Assembly (NCBI GenBank): GCA_022113835.1 | Contig: JAILWY010000023.1 | Location: forward strand, 9,300,001-9,364,000 | From: Atopsyche davidsoni | Taxonomy: Eukaryota; Arthropoda; Insecta; Trichoptera; Hydrobiosidae | Reading direction: 5' to 3' | DNA length: 64,000 nucleotides | Part shown: piece after piece, positions 11,375-23,654 of the stretch | Layout: each line of letters opens with the position of its first letter | How positions within the stretch are numbered: position 1 is the stretch's first letter | Position numbers and translations under genes: made by a program | The notes under the pieces: generated by a model | Database searches by the model: none | What the model was told of the DNA's origin: nothing | What the model saw: only the letters and a program-made list of their open reading frames with translations

Positions 11375-14300
11375 CTGCAAACAGTGCAAGTGTGATGCTT
11401 TATACCTTTTTTTAATGTTTAAAAATATATCAACACATAAAATGTTAGTCCTTGTCGTCACTAATCAATCTGAAACAGACGTGAGATAAATTAATTCAAT
11501 TTGAAATTCACCTCTCAGGACAGGGATGAAATCGGAGGATATCTCGATCAAGAGTCAACAGTATAACTTATTAGTCAATAAGCCAACCCAAGATGAGACA
11601 TTCAGGTTTGTACAATTTTAATGTAAAGTTTAAGCCGCAAGAGGAGAGTTAAAGGAAAGCCGGCAGTAGGAAACATTTACATTGGTGAGTCTTCTTGGCC
11701 ATTGTCAGCATTTACTTCGTTTTAAACAGAAAAAAACACCTGTCTCAGTGAGGCTATTTTTGTCGGAGAGTTTTCCATTTCGAGTTTATTTTTAAAAAAA
11801 AATTTTTAAAAGACTTTTTACTCCCCCGGATTTGAATTTGAATTCGCAGTTTTCAAGTTCTCTCTTTGGCTCAGTAATTGATGTCATTGATTCTATATCA
11901 ACGTCTAAATCTTTGATTTCGTTCTAAAAATCGCTAATTGACGTCTAGTGACAACACAGACTATTTCCGATAAGAGGTAATTTGCATTAATATTGTAAAA
12001 AAGCTACGATGATTTAAAAAGTCTTGCATTTACGTTTGATTTAAATTTAAAAAAATAGTTTTATAAATGCATTTGATAAAATTTATTTTTTAAATATAAT
12101 ATTATTTAGGTCCAACGGAACAAATAACATTATTTTTATAATTATTGCATTCCACTAAAACAAATGAATTTTTTGATAAACGATGTCACGCCTGATGAAA
12201 TCATATTGTGGATATAATAAATTTTATTTAAAAATAATGACAGCAATTTTAAATATCATAGACACTACGAGTCAAAGTATATGGCAATATTTTTTCCACA
12301 GCTATTTAGCTCTAAAGTTTTATAGTTCTTTTGGTTTATTAACATACTTCAAAATAAGAATGCTAAGGTACTTTCAGTCTAATAGCATGAAAATTAAACA
12401 AATATAGTATAAACTAAAGTAAAGTTTTCGTCTCATAGTCAATAGAAAAAACCAAGCTTGAACTTTTTTGGTGATTTTTTGAACTTTAATGGAAAATACT
12501 GCTTACAATGGAATTGTATTAAAACTTTAGCTTTGCATAAAATGTTCTAGGCTTAATACCTCTGAACCATTGGAATACTAAATATGGTATATTTAATGAG
12601 ACGCGATTCTGTAAATGATACAACACAAACGTGTGAGCCACAACTGAAGTTGTTTTTAATCAGGAAATCGCTGTTAGTCTAGTAAATAGAGACGTGGTTG
12701 TTAATATATACAAAGTATATTCACATAAATTTATTTTTGGTCATCGGTTCAGATAAATTTCAACGAACGGAGGATTTTAAACAAAGCTACGGAATACTCG
12801 TTCACACAAGGAAAGTTAAATCATAATATTAAACGTATATGAGGACCGGGAACTCCGCCAGCAAATATTGTCACTTAGCAAGTCCCCGGTTATTGGTTCA
12901 TCTAAAATTACCTCTGCTCAGATTGTTTTATTTTGAAAATTTGAGAGTTATTAAAAGTTGGTATTTTGCAGCTTCCCTGTCAACATAAAAAAATATTATA
13001 CGTTAAATGAAAGCGCGATTATAAAAATATCATCACAGGTCAGAATTTCAAACATTCAAATTACATATCATAAAACGCGATTAAGCAAAATTTCAATTGC
13101 TTTTTTTCTGACAAGGGCTGGTGGCAATAACATTATTTTTTAATTAAAATTGAGCCGGAAGCCATATTTGGCTACGGTTAAGATTCATTTTGCGACGGTT
13201 GAATTGGCATAATGAAAATTAAATCTTCTTTTTGCACATCTTAATTAATTGAATTGGCTCTTCAAAAATAAAGAAAAAATAATGAAAATTATGAACCTTA
13301 TAAAATGACGAACAATGCCGGCGCATTAAAAAGTTCCCGAAAAATTAAGATGGACTTAAAGCGACTCTCTTTATTAAATATTTCGTAAATGAAATTTGAA
13401 AATAATGTTATTTTTAATTATGCAAAGGGTCATCTTTGAAGTATGAGAGAAATTATATTCTTTTAAAAAACATTACTATTATTAAATAATCTTTGGGAAA
13501 TTTATGTTCTGTTGCCGATTTCTCTCCCAGTGTACCTGCTTTACATGCATAGGTGGGGAAGATAATTTTATGAAACAATAAATCAACCCACACGGACCGT
13601 AAGCAAGATGAAAATTTGAATTTACATGAAAACTCCATATTAAGGGTCTCTCTATTATAATTACAATCATTTAATATTATTTAACATTTTATCATTACCA
13701 CGCATTTTATAAAGTGCGTATATAAACATTTTATTACAGTTAATAATATAATAATTTCAAATAATTAATTGTAAATGTGATCTTATACAAATCCTTATTC
13801 CAATTTATTGCTTTTGGTTATTCTTACTTTAAAATGTATATTTTAAAATTGAAATAGTTTTTGTATTTTTATATGGTAGCTCTCAAAAAAAGACCGTAGT
13901 GAGATTAAACAGTAACGACTTCAAAATGATATATGATTGAATTGTATTTTGAAATATAATAATATGTAATATATACCTTATTTAGAAACTTTGATTGATT
14001 ATATAATTATTGACTAAAACAAATAGTCAAGAATCATATAATTTTATAATTAAAAAGAAAACATTTTAATTACAAGACTGTATGTACTGTAAATACAGTT
14101 TGTTCGTATTACATAAAATGCGCTTTATAAAGGCAAATTAATATAATAATTTCAAAGTTCCTCTTGTTAATTTTGTTGAACGAGAACGAAATTAGAAATA
14201 TTTAATACATTTCATTTTTATTTTCTCAAATTTATCTCAATAAGAGCGTAATTTTCATTAAATTATTAAATTTATTTATTTGATTGTTATATCTTTTTTA

Positions 14301-15491
14301 ATCTTTGTAAAAATATTAATCTGTGTGGGAGACAATTTATGATATGAATTTCTTATGACACGGCTCAAAATTTAATTCATAAAGTCAACAATGCCACAGA
14401 TTATGGAAGAAATAAAAAAAAAAATTTCAATAGATTTAAAAAAAAGAGTATCGTTAAAAATGTTTTAAAAATATTTTTCCTATAATTAAATAATATGTGT
14501 TGAAGTGAGGCTCTTTATTAAACTATAACTTAGAATTAAGTTATAATTTTATATACCGTTTACAAGAAATTTACTGTTTCAATCTAAAATAATTAATTTA
14601 GTTGTGTTGTTTAGTTTGAGTATTCGATGGATCAAAATGAATACTGTAAACAGAAATACGTTAAATAAGATTTGTAGATGTAAAAATTAAAAATTATACT
14701 TTGCATTATTACAACCCTATGATGTTAAAACTGCTTTGCGTCATATTTCATTTGATAATCTGTATCCAAGTACTAACTCGCCATGGTTGAAGTTGTTCAT
14801 ATGAAAGATACACCCAGTGAATTATTCAAATAACTAGCATACTTATGATATCAGTTGGATATTCCCAGAAGTCATCATCTCATTACTGAATGCATGCAAT
14901 ATCCACAAACTTCAGCGGCGCAGCGTCGTGCCAAGGCAGAATGCACTTCAATTTCCTTTGACGGAGCAATCGAGGTCTTAGGGACAAGAGTCGAAGATAA
15001 ACAAATCGTTAAATGTAAAGAGCCCCATTGCATTATATCGGAAAGCTTACACAATGATATTATTATAATTGTTCTATTTTATATCACGGATAATTTTATC
15101 AGTAAATTGTGCAAAATTAAACGATAACAATACATAGCTGAATTATTACACGAGCCAGAAAATTGCGCAAGAGAGAAAATGAAAACTCAACAAATGCGTA
15201 AAGGTAATCCAACACAACATTCATAATAGATTTGGTCGGTATATACATAAAAGAGTATTACTGAAAGAAAAAAAACATTTTCTGATACACAATTGTACTT
15301 TTTGCTCACGTCTGTAGAATGTCAGTAGTTTGGGGAGCATTGGGAGAAATTAAAGAAAGGTCAGATGGCGCGGCGGAGGTAATTCGTTAGACTTGCGGAT
15401 CGGCGTGACGTCATTCTATAAAATGCTAATCTCCTCTGAAAAAATGCAAGAATACAAGTACAAACAAATTAAACCAACAAAACGAACTTAC
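11375..15491. other. Intron between microexon 19 and exon 20
   Basis: AT-rich, non-coding. It contains no element I can classify. A short imperfect hairpin (ACCGGGAACT against AGTCCCCGGT) lies at 12844-12891. A moderately GC-richer stretch at 14850-15010 has an open frame on the plus strand without recognisable protein character. Confidence 0.6.
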
Positions 15492-15506
15492 CATTTTAGG
15501 GAACCA
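15492..15506 (-). CDS. Mp: Mp exon 19: 15-nt microexon (WFPKM) at the start of endostatin
   Basis: A long pyrimidine tract ending in TTGTCGCAG and a near-perfect donor GTAAGTTC enclose 15 nt in phase 0, coding WFPKM. Joined to exon 20 it gives FPKMLRMAALN, which lines up without gaps with the first strand of vertebrate endostatin (FQPVLHLVALN). Without it, endostatin would lack the start of this strand. It lies 2.0 kb from exon 18 and 4.1 kb from exon 20. Confidence 0.75.
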
Positions 15507-17484
15507 CTGCGACAATGGGAGCATGGAAAATAAAGAAGAGGCGATGTAAAAACAAGGAAATAACGCCGCGTCGGGACCATTAATACATTAACTCATTCTT
15601 TTCAAACAAAGGGTCAATTGTAATGAATGATTCAGGACGGGTCGTATAAGGGGAGGGGGCGCTTATGAAGCGATTGAGTAAACAAAAGAAAGGTTTTGTT
15701 TATTTACTTTGTAAAAAAATGTTTCAGCGTGTCTGTCCACTTTGAGTTTATTCTATTTGAGTACCACCGGTCGAACTCTTCGTAAGCGATACCGCATCTT
15801 TAACTCTAAAACGTTTTAAATTAGAATACTACTCAATGAAATTATATTTTTATTTTATGTGCCGAGAAAGTAGTTTCTGTGGAATTATAATAGATCATTA
15901 TTGGATGTTTTGTTACTAGATTAGCTGCTTATTAATAGTCATTAACAGCGAAATGTTCCAACGTCCCTACATATAATTTAAAAACTACGATGTTTAAAAC
16001 CTTCATGTTTCACATTCTCATGTTACTTGTTTTAAAAGAAAAAAAATAATCAGGATAAATTTTATCCATACGTTTTTCAGATTTATTTTCATTTCTTTGG
16101 AGTAACAATTTTAGGTGTGTTTGAACTTCTGTAGCAACTTTCAGGCATTTTAATTCTTTTTTCGTTCATTTTTAAAACTTGTAAGCTATTCTACACTCAA
16201 CATTTTTATATTTTATCGGGCGAGCTTTTAAAAGTTTGTTTGTAACTGTCCAGCGTTTCATAATTCACGATTTTCAATCTGGATATAATTTTTCTGCAGT
16301 AATAAAGTTATCCGACATATTTTTAATAAATGTCGCATATTAGACACTGTTTACTTATAGGTAAAATAACAATTTTTATCTTTTCATCTTGAGATATATC
16401 TGTCTTTTATCAAAAAATCAAAATTTTATCTTTTATCTTGTACCAACAAGCGTTAATTAAAAAAGCACTTTGAATTTAGGCGCTTTGTAAAGTTTCCGGG
16501 GTACATTTTTCGGCAGCGGGTCTTGTTATAAAGAACCCTAATACGCGAGGGATGTTATATTAAAGACCGCATTATCAAAGGGTGAACTCCCTTTAGCGCC
16601 ACGCATTATTTCATGGGCGATGGCCGTTTGCGGTTTTGAGAAGGACTGGCGAGTAACAAAAGCCTCAAACGGCGAGGCGGCAGCTCCGGCGCTTATTGTT
16701 ATTTTATTTGTGTGCATGTAAACACTTAATGTGGACATTTCCCTAACATTAGTAAAATGTCCATATTTACTAAACGGGATTTTCTCGTTATCTAGTTACC
16801 GCTCGGTGTCATAATAATTCCGGGCAGCCACTCAGGAAGCACGCGCAGACGAATTAATTTAATTTTTAGTGTGTCTAGAGCAAACAGCGCAAATGAGACT
16901 ATGTGCTTCTTAGAAACATCTCTTTATTAATTAATGTCAGATTTGTGATATCTGAGCCGCTTCCCGTGTATGCTGATGCAATCGTCGATGAAGCTTAGTT
17001 GTCGCCATGGATGTGGACTTTTCTGTTGGAGTGTAAAAAAAAAGTCACACAGTAGGCCAATCACGAACGGCAGATGACCTTGTTAGATTATACTTTAACA
17101 ATTTAAAAAATTGCATTATTTTTTTGACAATACACACCAAAGTTCAATCAAAATGTCAAAAAATATAAATTAACAATGCGGCATTAAAAAAATGCCATTA
17201 ATATCAAATAGCATTTCAACAGACATCAGCATCATTAATTAGAACATTAGTAGAATACACCGTAATGAAAAATAAAGGGCTACGTAAAAACTATGCAAAA
17301 GTTAAGGGATAGGACTCGTATACTTACTTCAAGGCTGTTCATTTTATTTTGCGTGTTCCGTTTAATGTCGGTAAATTATAACGGTTAATATGTCATTAAG
17401 GATGTACCTTCGAGTAATAGCAAAAGGTTAATTAAGGTGTTTTACATTAGATGTAACGAAACATGTAATAAATAATCTACTCAC
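15507..17484. other. Intron between exon 18 and microexon 19
   Basis: Non-coding. GC-elevated islands at about 15300-15700 and 16490-16720 contrast with the AT-rich surroundings. A consensus donor at 17327 follows ATG and four more codons (MNSLE); it is discussed among rejected items. Confidence 0.6.
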
Positions 17485-17607
17485 GCTCGGTCCTTCGACC
17501 GGCAGCGGCACGTTGTTGATCAGGTTGGACGCCTCGAAGGGCGGCCTCGCCTGAGGGGGCGCCGACGTGGGTGGCGACGGCGTCGTGATGGGCAGCAGGG
17601 ACCCCAA
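17485..17607 (-). CDS. Mp: Mp exon 18: end of trimerization domain and Pro/Thr hinge
   Basis: Forty-one codons in phase 0, acceptor CCCATAG, donor GTGAGTAG. LGSLLPI closes the trimerization domain. The rest, TTPSPPTSAPPQARPPFEAS and NLINNVPLPVEGPS, is a flexible Pro/Thr/Ser hinge of the kind that is cut in collagen XVIII to release endostatin (known). Clustered Thr and Ser next to Pro suit O-glycosylation (inference). Confidence 0.92.
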
Positions 17608-18674
17608 CTATGGGCAGATTATTAATTTATTAGAGACCATAACACAGGAACACTTAGAAGGGATGACAGTCCATTATTATCTCAGTCTCAGTGGTAATGG
17701 AATCTGCACCCTCTCGAATTAAATACATCGAAATTATTTGGATTGCGACAAAGTAATGAGGAACAGCAGAGTCCCAAATTAAAACAACGCTAAGATATTA
17801 AACTCACCTCAATCGATTTGAATTATGGGTTCAACGTTTAATTTGTACGGTACATGACCCATTTTTCAGTTTTAAAAATAAAAAAGAATTAATATTTAAA
17901 TATATTCTTCTAAGTGTGTTTTGCCTACTGACATTATCAGAAGGTACTGTTACAACCCACCTGTCACCCAATACAGATATAAAGCTGACTACTATGCAAA
18001 TTTATACATTTTAAAAATAAAAATACCGTGTAGGTGTTCTGCGATAAAAACGTCCGATTGTACAAAAAAAAAGAAAAACATTTATTTTTCCCCACTGTTT
18101 ATAAATTTTGGGACGAAATATTTGATCACATTTATGTAGAAACATTATTAGTTTCCCAATGCAATATATTTCTCCATTAAATAGTCGAATAAAAAAGAGT
18201 TTTGAAATAATAAAAAATTTAAAATAAATACAAAACCACACATATGAATTATAATAATTAAGTTCGGATTCGGATGTTGGATAGCAATTTGACTTTGTGC
18301 ATTTAAAAAATAATAAGAAAATACCCACGTTTGAGCATAAAATTCTAAAAGACAAATAGTATGAATATAAATAATATTTTATGTTAATGCGTGCTACCTT
18401 TTTATTTAAATGAAAGTTTTATAATTTTTTAATTATTTAATCATATATCATATCGATTTTTTTTATTGATATATTATATTAGATTGACACAAACACGCTT
18501 GATTTTGAACAATATGTATGTATGTGCATTTCATGGGTAATGCGAATACTATTTTATTTTCAATAACCTGGAGAAATAAATGTGATGTCAGCTGTGTGTT
18601 TTAGTGAAAGTTTAGAAAATATATCATATATGAAAGTTGTATGTAAGTGCTGGTATGTTTTCAGTAACACTTAC
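17608..18674. other. Intron between exons 17 and 18
   Basis: AT-rich sequence of 1.07 kb with no recognised element. A good GTGAGTTT donor near 17806 on the minus strand is preceded by a frame that stops just before it, so it does not define an exon. Confidence 0.6.
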
Positions 18675-18767
18675 CGAGATGTATTGCCAGCCGTTTGTCA
18701 CCCTCACGAGGAGAGCTTCCTCGTCGATAATGTAAGCGATGGTACCCACTGGACTGACGCCTGACAT
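18675..18767 (-). CDS. Mp: Mp exon 17: core of trimerization domain
   Basis: Thirty-one codons, phase 0 to 0, acceptor CCACGCAG, donor GTAAGTGT. Encoded MSGVSPVGTIAYIIDEEALL then VRVTNGWQYIS. This matches the family pattern Pro-x-Gly-Thr-hydrophobic-Ala-Tyr-x-x-Asp-Glu-Glu-x-Leu-Leu-Val-Arg-Val-x-x-Gly-Trp-Gln-Tyr. It is the strongest single match, with endostatin, for calling the gene a multiplexin. Confidence 0.94.
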
Positions 18768-20234
18768 CTGCGTGGAAAAATGAAAAAAGCTTTGAAAAAA
18801 TACCCTTCGCTAGGTATGAAGCCGTATATACTAAACTTTCAATTCTGCAGTGAAATATTATATAACATTTAACAAGAATACCTTATGAAGTAAAGAAGTG
18901 ACGACTTCACAAACATCTTATATAAATGTTCCGTGAAACATGATAGGTTCGCATTGTTATTTTTAAGGGGCATTTGTTCTTTTTCTATAGAGAAGACTTG
19001 ACAATAGGACATTTCTCGTGCGTACGCGAGCAGGATATCTCATCATAGCTTATTCCACAATTCGTATTTAAAACATACAACAAGCTAAAAAACAAACACA
19101 ACTTTTCTATAAATATTTGAAAAGTAATTTGACCAGTTTGCTGCACCCTAGAAACCGGGACTTATTTTTCAACTGCATTCATTATTTTCAATAAAACTGA
19201 CAATTATGACATCGGGGAGTTGAAAAAACTCTACTCTGTTCCACGGGAAAATTGCGTAGTCATGTACGATAATACCGTGTTTGTGGATGCGTCATCTGAT
19301 GGCATGTGGCATATTTTATCTTCCCTCGTGTTTTGTTGTTTGACAATAAAAATACATCAATTGTAATTAACAACTTGCGAAACGAAACAATACAGGGAGG
19401 TTCATATATTTGTAAAAGCTGGCGTGAATAATTGGCAAGTATATAATAGGTTGTAACTTTTGCCTTTTAAGTTTTTACGTTATTTAGGATATCTCGTTAA
19501 ATCTGATGTTCCTTTGGGGAGACTCGGTAAAAAACGGGCTTCTCGGGCGGGAGCGCGGGAAATAGTGTTATTCTTGCCATCAGTCGAGTCCGGGATTAGG
19601 TCTAACAGGCCTTTAGCCGCGACAGGCCGGGGAGGCCGGCGGCTTTCAAACAGGATTTCTTTAAATGGAGGCCGTTTGTTCGAACTTTCCGGCGGAGGGT
19701 TTCCGAGGAGATCGGGATTACCGGTCACCGCTGATAATATCCAAGGATGATGCTGTAACCTTTGTCAAGCGGCCTTCCCTTTAAGGAGGATAAAAACCCG
19801 GAGAGATGTCTCCCCGCCGATAAACGCCACCTCGCAGGAAGCCCGCACGCAAAGCGCTGGCATCAATCACCGTACAGTTTTTTTTTGCTCAAATTTCAAA
19901 ACACGTGATATATCTTGAAAAAAGAAACGCTTTTCACGTGTATATTGTTGTAAATGTAAATATATCATTTCATAGAAGACACCGTAAATTTTCAAAAATA
20001 TTGTATAAAATTCACGGGTTATGCTCGCAACGTTCATTGCAGTTCATAAATAAAAATGAAAACATTCGAGTCGCTGAAATTGTATTATTAATATCAATAA
20101 TTTTAGTGTTCATGCAGCGGGGATGGTGACAGTTTGAGATGAGTTATGCCATTCGGGGAGATATTAGTATGCATTTTATGGTATTTGCTCTGTCATCTTA
20201 AATTGTGATTACGGCGGTGGAGTGCGGAGCATAC
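18768..20234. other. Intron between exons 16 and 17
   Basis: The first and last thirds are AT-rich. A GC-elevated island at about 19490-19870 is open in frames on both strands but shows no protein character and no flanking splice signals that fit the gene's phases. Confidence 0.6.
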
Positions 20235-20350
20235 CCTCGACATGGCCTCCGTGTTGGGGAACGTCACGGCTCCCGAGACCACGCGGGTGGTGGAGGAGTA
20301 CTCGTCCGAGTGCGAGGGCGGGCCGGGCGGGCCGGGGGGGCCTGGAGGAC
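20235..20350 (-). CDS. Mp: Mp exon 16: final Gly-Pro-Pro run and start of trimerization domain
   Basis: A 116-nt exon, phase 1 to phase 0, acceptor TTCGGCAG, donor GTATGC. It starts with four Gly-Pro-Pro triplets, then SHSDEYSSTTRVVSGAV and TFPNTEAMSR. VTF followed by a short helix is the first part of the multiplexin trimerization domain, which starts chain association from the C-terminal end of the helix (known for collagens XV and XVIII). Confidence 0.92.
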
Positions 20351-21176
20351 CTGCCGAACAAAACACACCAAATAAAACTCAAAGAACCTTTGATATACGA
20401 TATAAATATAATGTCATTTAAATATCACAAAATATACTAATGACTTAAATCCGTGCCTGGTATATATATCCCTGTGGTCTGGACGCCGGAATTTCCCAGA
20501 AATTATCAAAAGATATGTAGAGCTATAGGTTTTTTTTAACCTAATATTCTTACTCTACTATATTCCATTTTATCACAATAAAGTAAATATTTCATTTTAA
20601 TTTTATGCTTAAGTTATTTTAATTAGAAATTTTAAAGTATTCAAATAATATATAAAAAAATCAAGGTTTCAAGTGTGTTTGGATAAAAACTGATTAATAT
20701 TAATACACCTCATACTATGAATAATTGATAGTGGTGTGTTATTTATAAAAGTCAGTAAAGTAACGGACAATGTTGAAAGTATTATGAAAGCTTGTAAAAT
20801 TCATTTTTCATAGATGTATTTTATATTTAACGACTTTGGTAAACATAAATTTAATTTTCATTTCAATATTTTCAGATTTTTAACTATAGATTTTTTTTAT
20901 AATTACACAAATATATTCAACTATTTTTTACCTAAAAATTAAATAAAATGAAATATTTTTTACAAAACAATTATATAGATAAATAGTAGGTTAATAGTTT
21001 TAATGGTCAATCTTTAAAGAAAACTAGACTAATGCAAAAATAATACATCTAAAATAATCATAGAGGACATCAAATCTATTTGTACATATTTTCAAAATGA
21101 TCTCACAAATAATAAACCTTTGAATTTATAAGAACATGTAAGGAGATCTTTTCTCTTACCGTATGTGTAACCTTAC
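20351..21176. other. Intron between cassette exon 15 and exon 16
   Basis: Strongly AT-rich; nothing recognised apart from a second donor-like GTAAGAG at 21159 that would shift the frame if used for exon 15. Confidence 0.6.
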
Positions 21177-21257
21177 CGTTTGTAACAGCATCTTTGAAGT
21201 CCTTGGGATCTTTCAAGTCCTTAAGTGCCTTAAGCTCATCCAAAGCGCTTTTAGAAG
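21177..21257 (-). CDS. Mp: Mp exon 15: Lys/Asp-rich cassette exon
   Basis: Acceptor CCTGGGACAG (with a T-rich tract before it) and donor GTAAGGTT enclose 81 nt, entered and left in phase 1, exactly fitting between exons 14 and 16. Encoded: ASKSALDELKALKDLK, then DPKDFKDAVTN, a charged, probably helical segment unlike the collagen around it. Because 81 is divisible by 3 and the phases are symmetric, it can be included or skipped. Its codon composition is less GC-rich than neighbouring exons. No domain is recognised; it is a spacer between the last long helix and the final GPP run before the trimerization domain. Confidence 0.72.
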
Positions 21258-22263
21258 CTGTCCCAGGAATAAAATGAGAAGCAGCATAACAAGAAAAACT
21301 TTTATAAGAAACGACGAAAAAAACCCCATGTATTTACTATATGTAATGCTAATATGACACGTAATGTGATGCTACTGTTTGATCTTTTAACTTCTAATAA
21401 ATTAGTTGCCCTTTGTATGAATGTTCAAAAACGTTTAATTTTCTTGTTGAATAATTGATGATATTATGACATTATTTTATCTACATAGGTTAATTACACA
21501 ATCTTCAAAGTACAAAGGATGATAATCGATGTGTAAATAATTTACCAAGAACAGAAACTTAACTTATGTTTTAAATTGAAAAGTAAAATATCAAAAATTA
21601 AAATATTTAAATTCAAATAAAATGGTGGTTCAACTTTTTGAACAACGTTCAAATTTAAATTTAGTTAAAGCAAAAATGAAAATCTGAACCGAACGATATT
21701 CTCCGGGGGCTAGACAAATTATGTTATATATTTTTCCTTGACTTTTTTTGAGAATGTTAAGTAAAAATAATAAAACGAACAAAGTATTTATTTAACCTTG
21801 AACAAAACACTGTAAAATATCAGAAATGTAAAGAGAGTCCAATCACTACCTTTTGTTTTTTTTTAAAAATATTTTTCTGTTTGAAATAATAAGAGTTTGA
21901 ACTGAGCAGTAATATTTTTTTTAAATTTAACAGGATTATTCGGGGGATATACACAGTAAGCGTATTTCTAGTAATACTGTTTTTTTGTTGTTGTAAAAAA
22001 ACATTTTTGAAAACAAAATTTACCGAACAGTACTCATTACTACTATGTAAAACCTATAGGGATGTAAATTATAATTTTTTGATATCAACTTGTAAATAAA
22101 GAAAACAAATCCAAAAATTCCTTATTTTTTGTGGCGATTGAATAAAAAAGTATTATGCAACTTAAGACCTATTTATAATAAAAAATATACTTAATGTTAC
22201 TAATGTGTACAGGATAAATTGAAAAACGTAAATTAAGGCTATAATGCATATTAGTACAAATTT

Positions 22264-22318
<55 letters not shown>

Positions 22319-23368
22319 TGTTAACCAATCACGGTGAGCGATGTTCCCAATTGATTATTACGTACGACGCCGTGCGACTGACACCTGGCGATTGGCAGAT
22401 AGCTTATCTTCCGGTAATAGAGTGTTTCATCATACGGGTAGAATTTTCCCAATTATTGAATAATTAGCGATAATCGTGCTTTTACATCTCTATTAATCTA
22501 TTTACATATGTTAAGATACCAGTTTACAGATTGTAATTTGAATTTACTTTGGGTAAAATTTCATTCAATGAAAATTAGGTGATTTTTCTGTTATATTTAT
22601 ATTAAAAGAAAAACATCTAATACAATATTTAAGTTGGAGACATAATCGAAAATTTAATTTAAAAAATTAAATGTTATTATAATCGCCTTAAATCCTCTCA
22701 ATCATTGTGACATAACAAAAATAATTAAAAAATAATAATATTTTTTCTGATAGCCTGAATTATTTTCTCACTTGCAATTTTAGAATGGTTTCAAAAAAAG
22801 TACGTGCTTGTTTGAAACTCATTGTAAACTGAAATTATTTTTAAGACAATACTTGAAATTTGCATGAGAAGCAGCTTTAAAAGTATAAAATAAACATTAT
22901 TATTAAAATTTGCGCTCCTTAAACCGAAAAAGCGAGCCACAAACAAAAGGAAAATGTATCATTGTTCGCTTACTCCTTCAATTGTGTATGTTTGGCTAAA
23001 GATTCATTAGAGATAATTTGCGGAATCTTTTGTAGCGCTAAGGAAGATGAAGATAATGCCTAATGGATAACCGCCACTTCAAATGGTAATTCACTACTAT
23101 GAGAATAATAATTGAGCCATTTCTATAACCGAGTGACATTAATTACGGCTGAGTGAGGGATTGCCGGAGTATGAAGATTTATACTTTATTTCAACCTGGA
23201 ACGAAAATTTAAATGAAAAAAAAATACCCAGCGCTCGTTTTGCTCTCGAATGTAAGTTTAAGAATAATAGCGGAGAGATGAATTAAGGTTTTGCTTTGAA
23301 AAAAATTTCTTGAAAATATATTTAAATTACGGATCATAGAAATGTAGGTTGTCGTTGAATGATGTTAC
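21258..23368. other. Intron between exon 14 and cassette exon 15
   Basis: AT-rich. It contains the (AT)25 microsatellite at 22267-22316, followed by a small GC-richer stretch at 22325-22440. No coding signal. Confidence 0.6.
22267..22316. repeat. (AT)25 dinucleotide microsatellite
   Basis: Fifty uninterrupted bases of alternating A and T. A perfect run of this length is likely to vary between individuals and to slip in assemblies. Confidence 0.97.
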
Positions 23369-23654
23369 CTTGTCTTCCGTACGCGCTGAAGGCGGTGTCT
23401 CCGTAGATGGGGCCCCGCATGACCATGCCGGGCTCGCCGCGGGGCCCCGTGATGGACAGGCCGGGGATGCCGGGCGGGCCGGGCGGGCCGGGCGGGCCGG
23501 GGGAGCCCGCGGCGTGCTGGCCGTCTCGCGCCCCGCCCGCAGCTCCCGGGGGCCCCGGCTGGCCCGGAGGTCCCAGCGGGCCCTGCGCCCCGTCCGCGCC
23601 GCCCAGGCCGGGAGCCCCGCTGTAGCCGCGCTCGCCCTTTTCTCCGCGTCCGCT
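23369..23654 (-). CDS. Mp: Mp exon 14: largest exon, last long collagen block
   Basis: A 286-nt exon, phase 0 to phase 1, acceptor TTTTTTTCAG, donor GTAACA. It encodes 95 residues: [16 protein letters not shown], a long Gly-X-Y run broken at [10 protein letters not shown], four Gly-Pro-Pro-like triplets, then [18 protein letters not shown] and the tail [13 protein letters not shown]. It is very GC-rich with perfect short repeats of the Gly-Pro-Pro codons, which explains the long open frames on the other strand. It can splice in phase to the cassette exon 15 or directly to exon 16. Confidence 0.92.

Noticed and set aside
17328..17342. ATG followed by NSLE and a perfect GTAAGTAT donor as an alternative first exon for endostatin
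   Set aside because: Phase fits, but five codons and no secretory leader are too little; consensus donors occur by chance in AT-rich introns.
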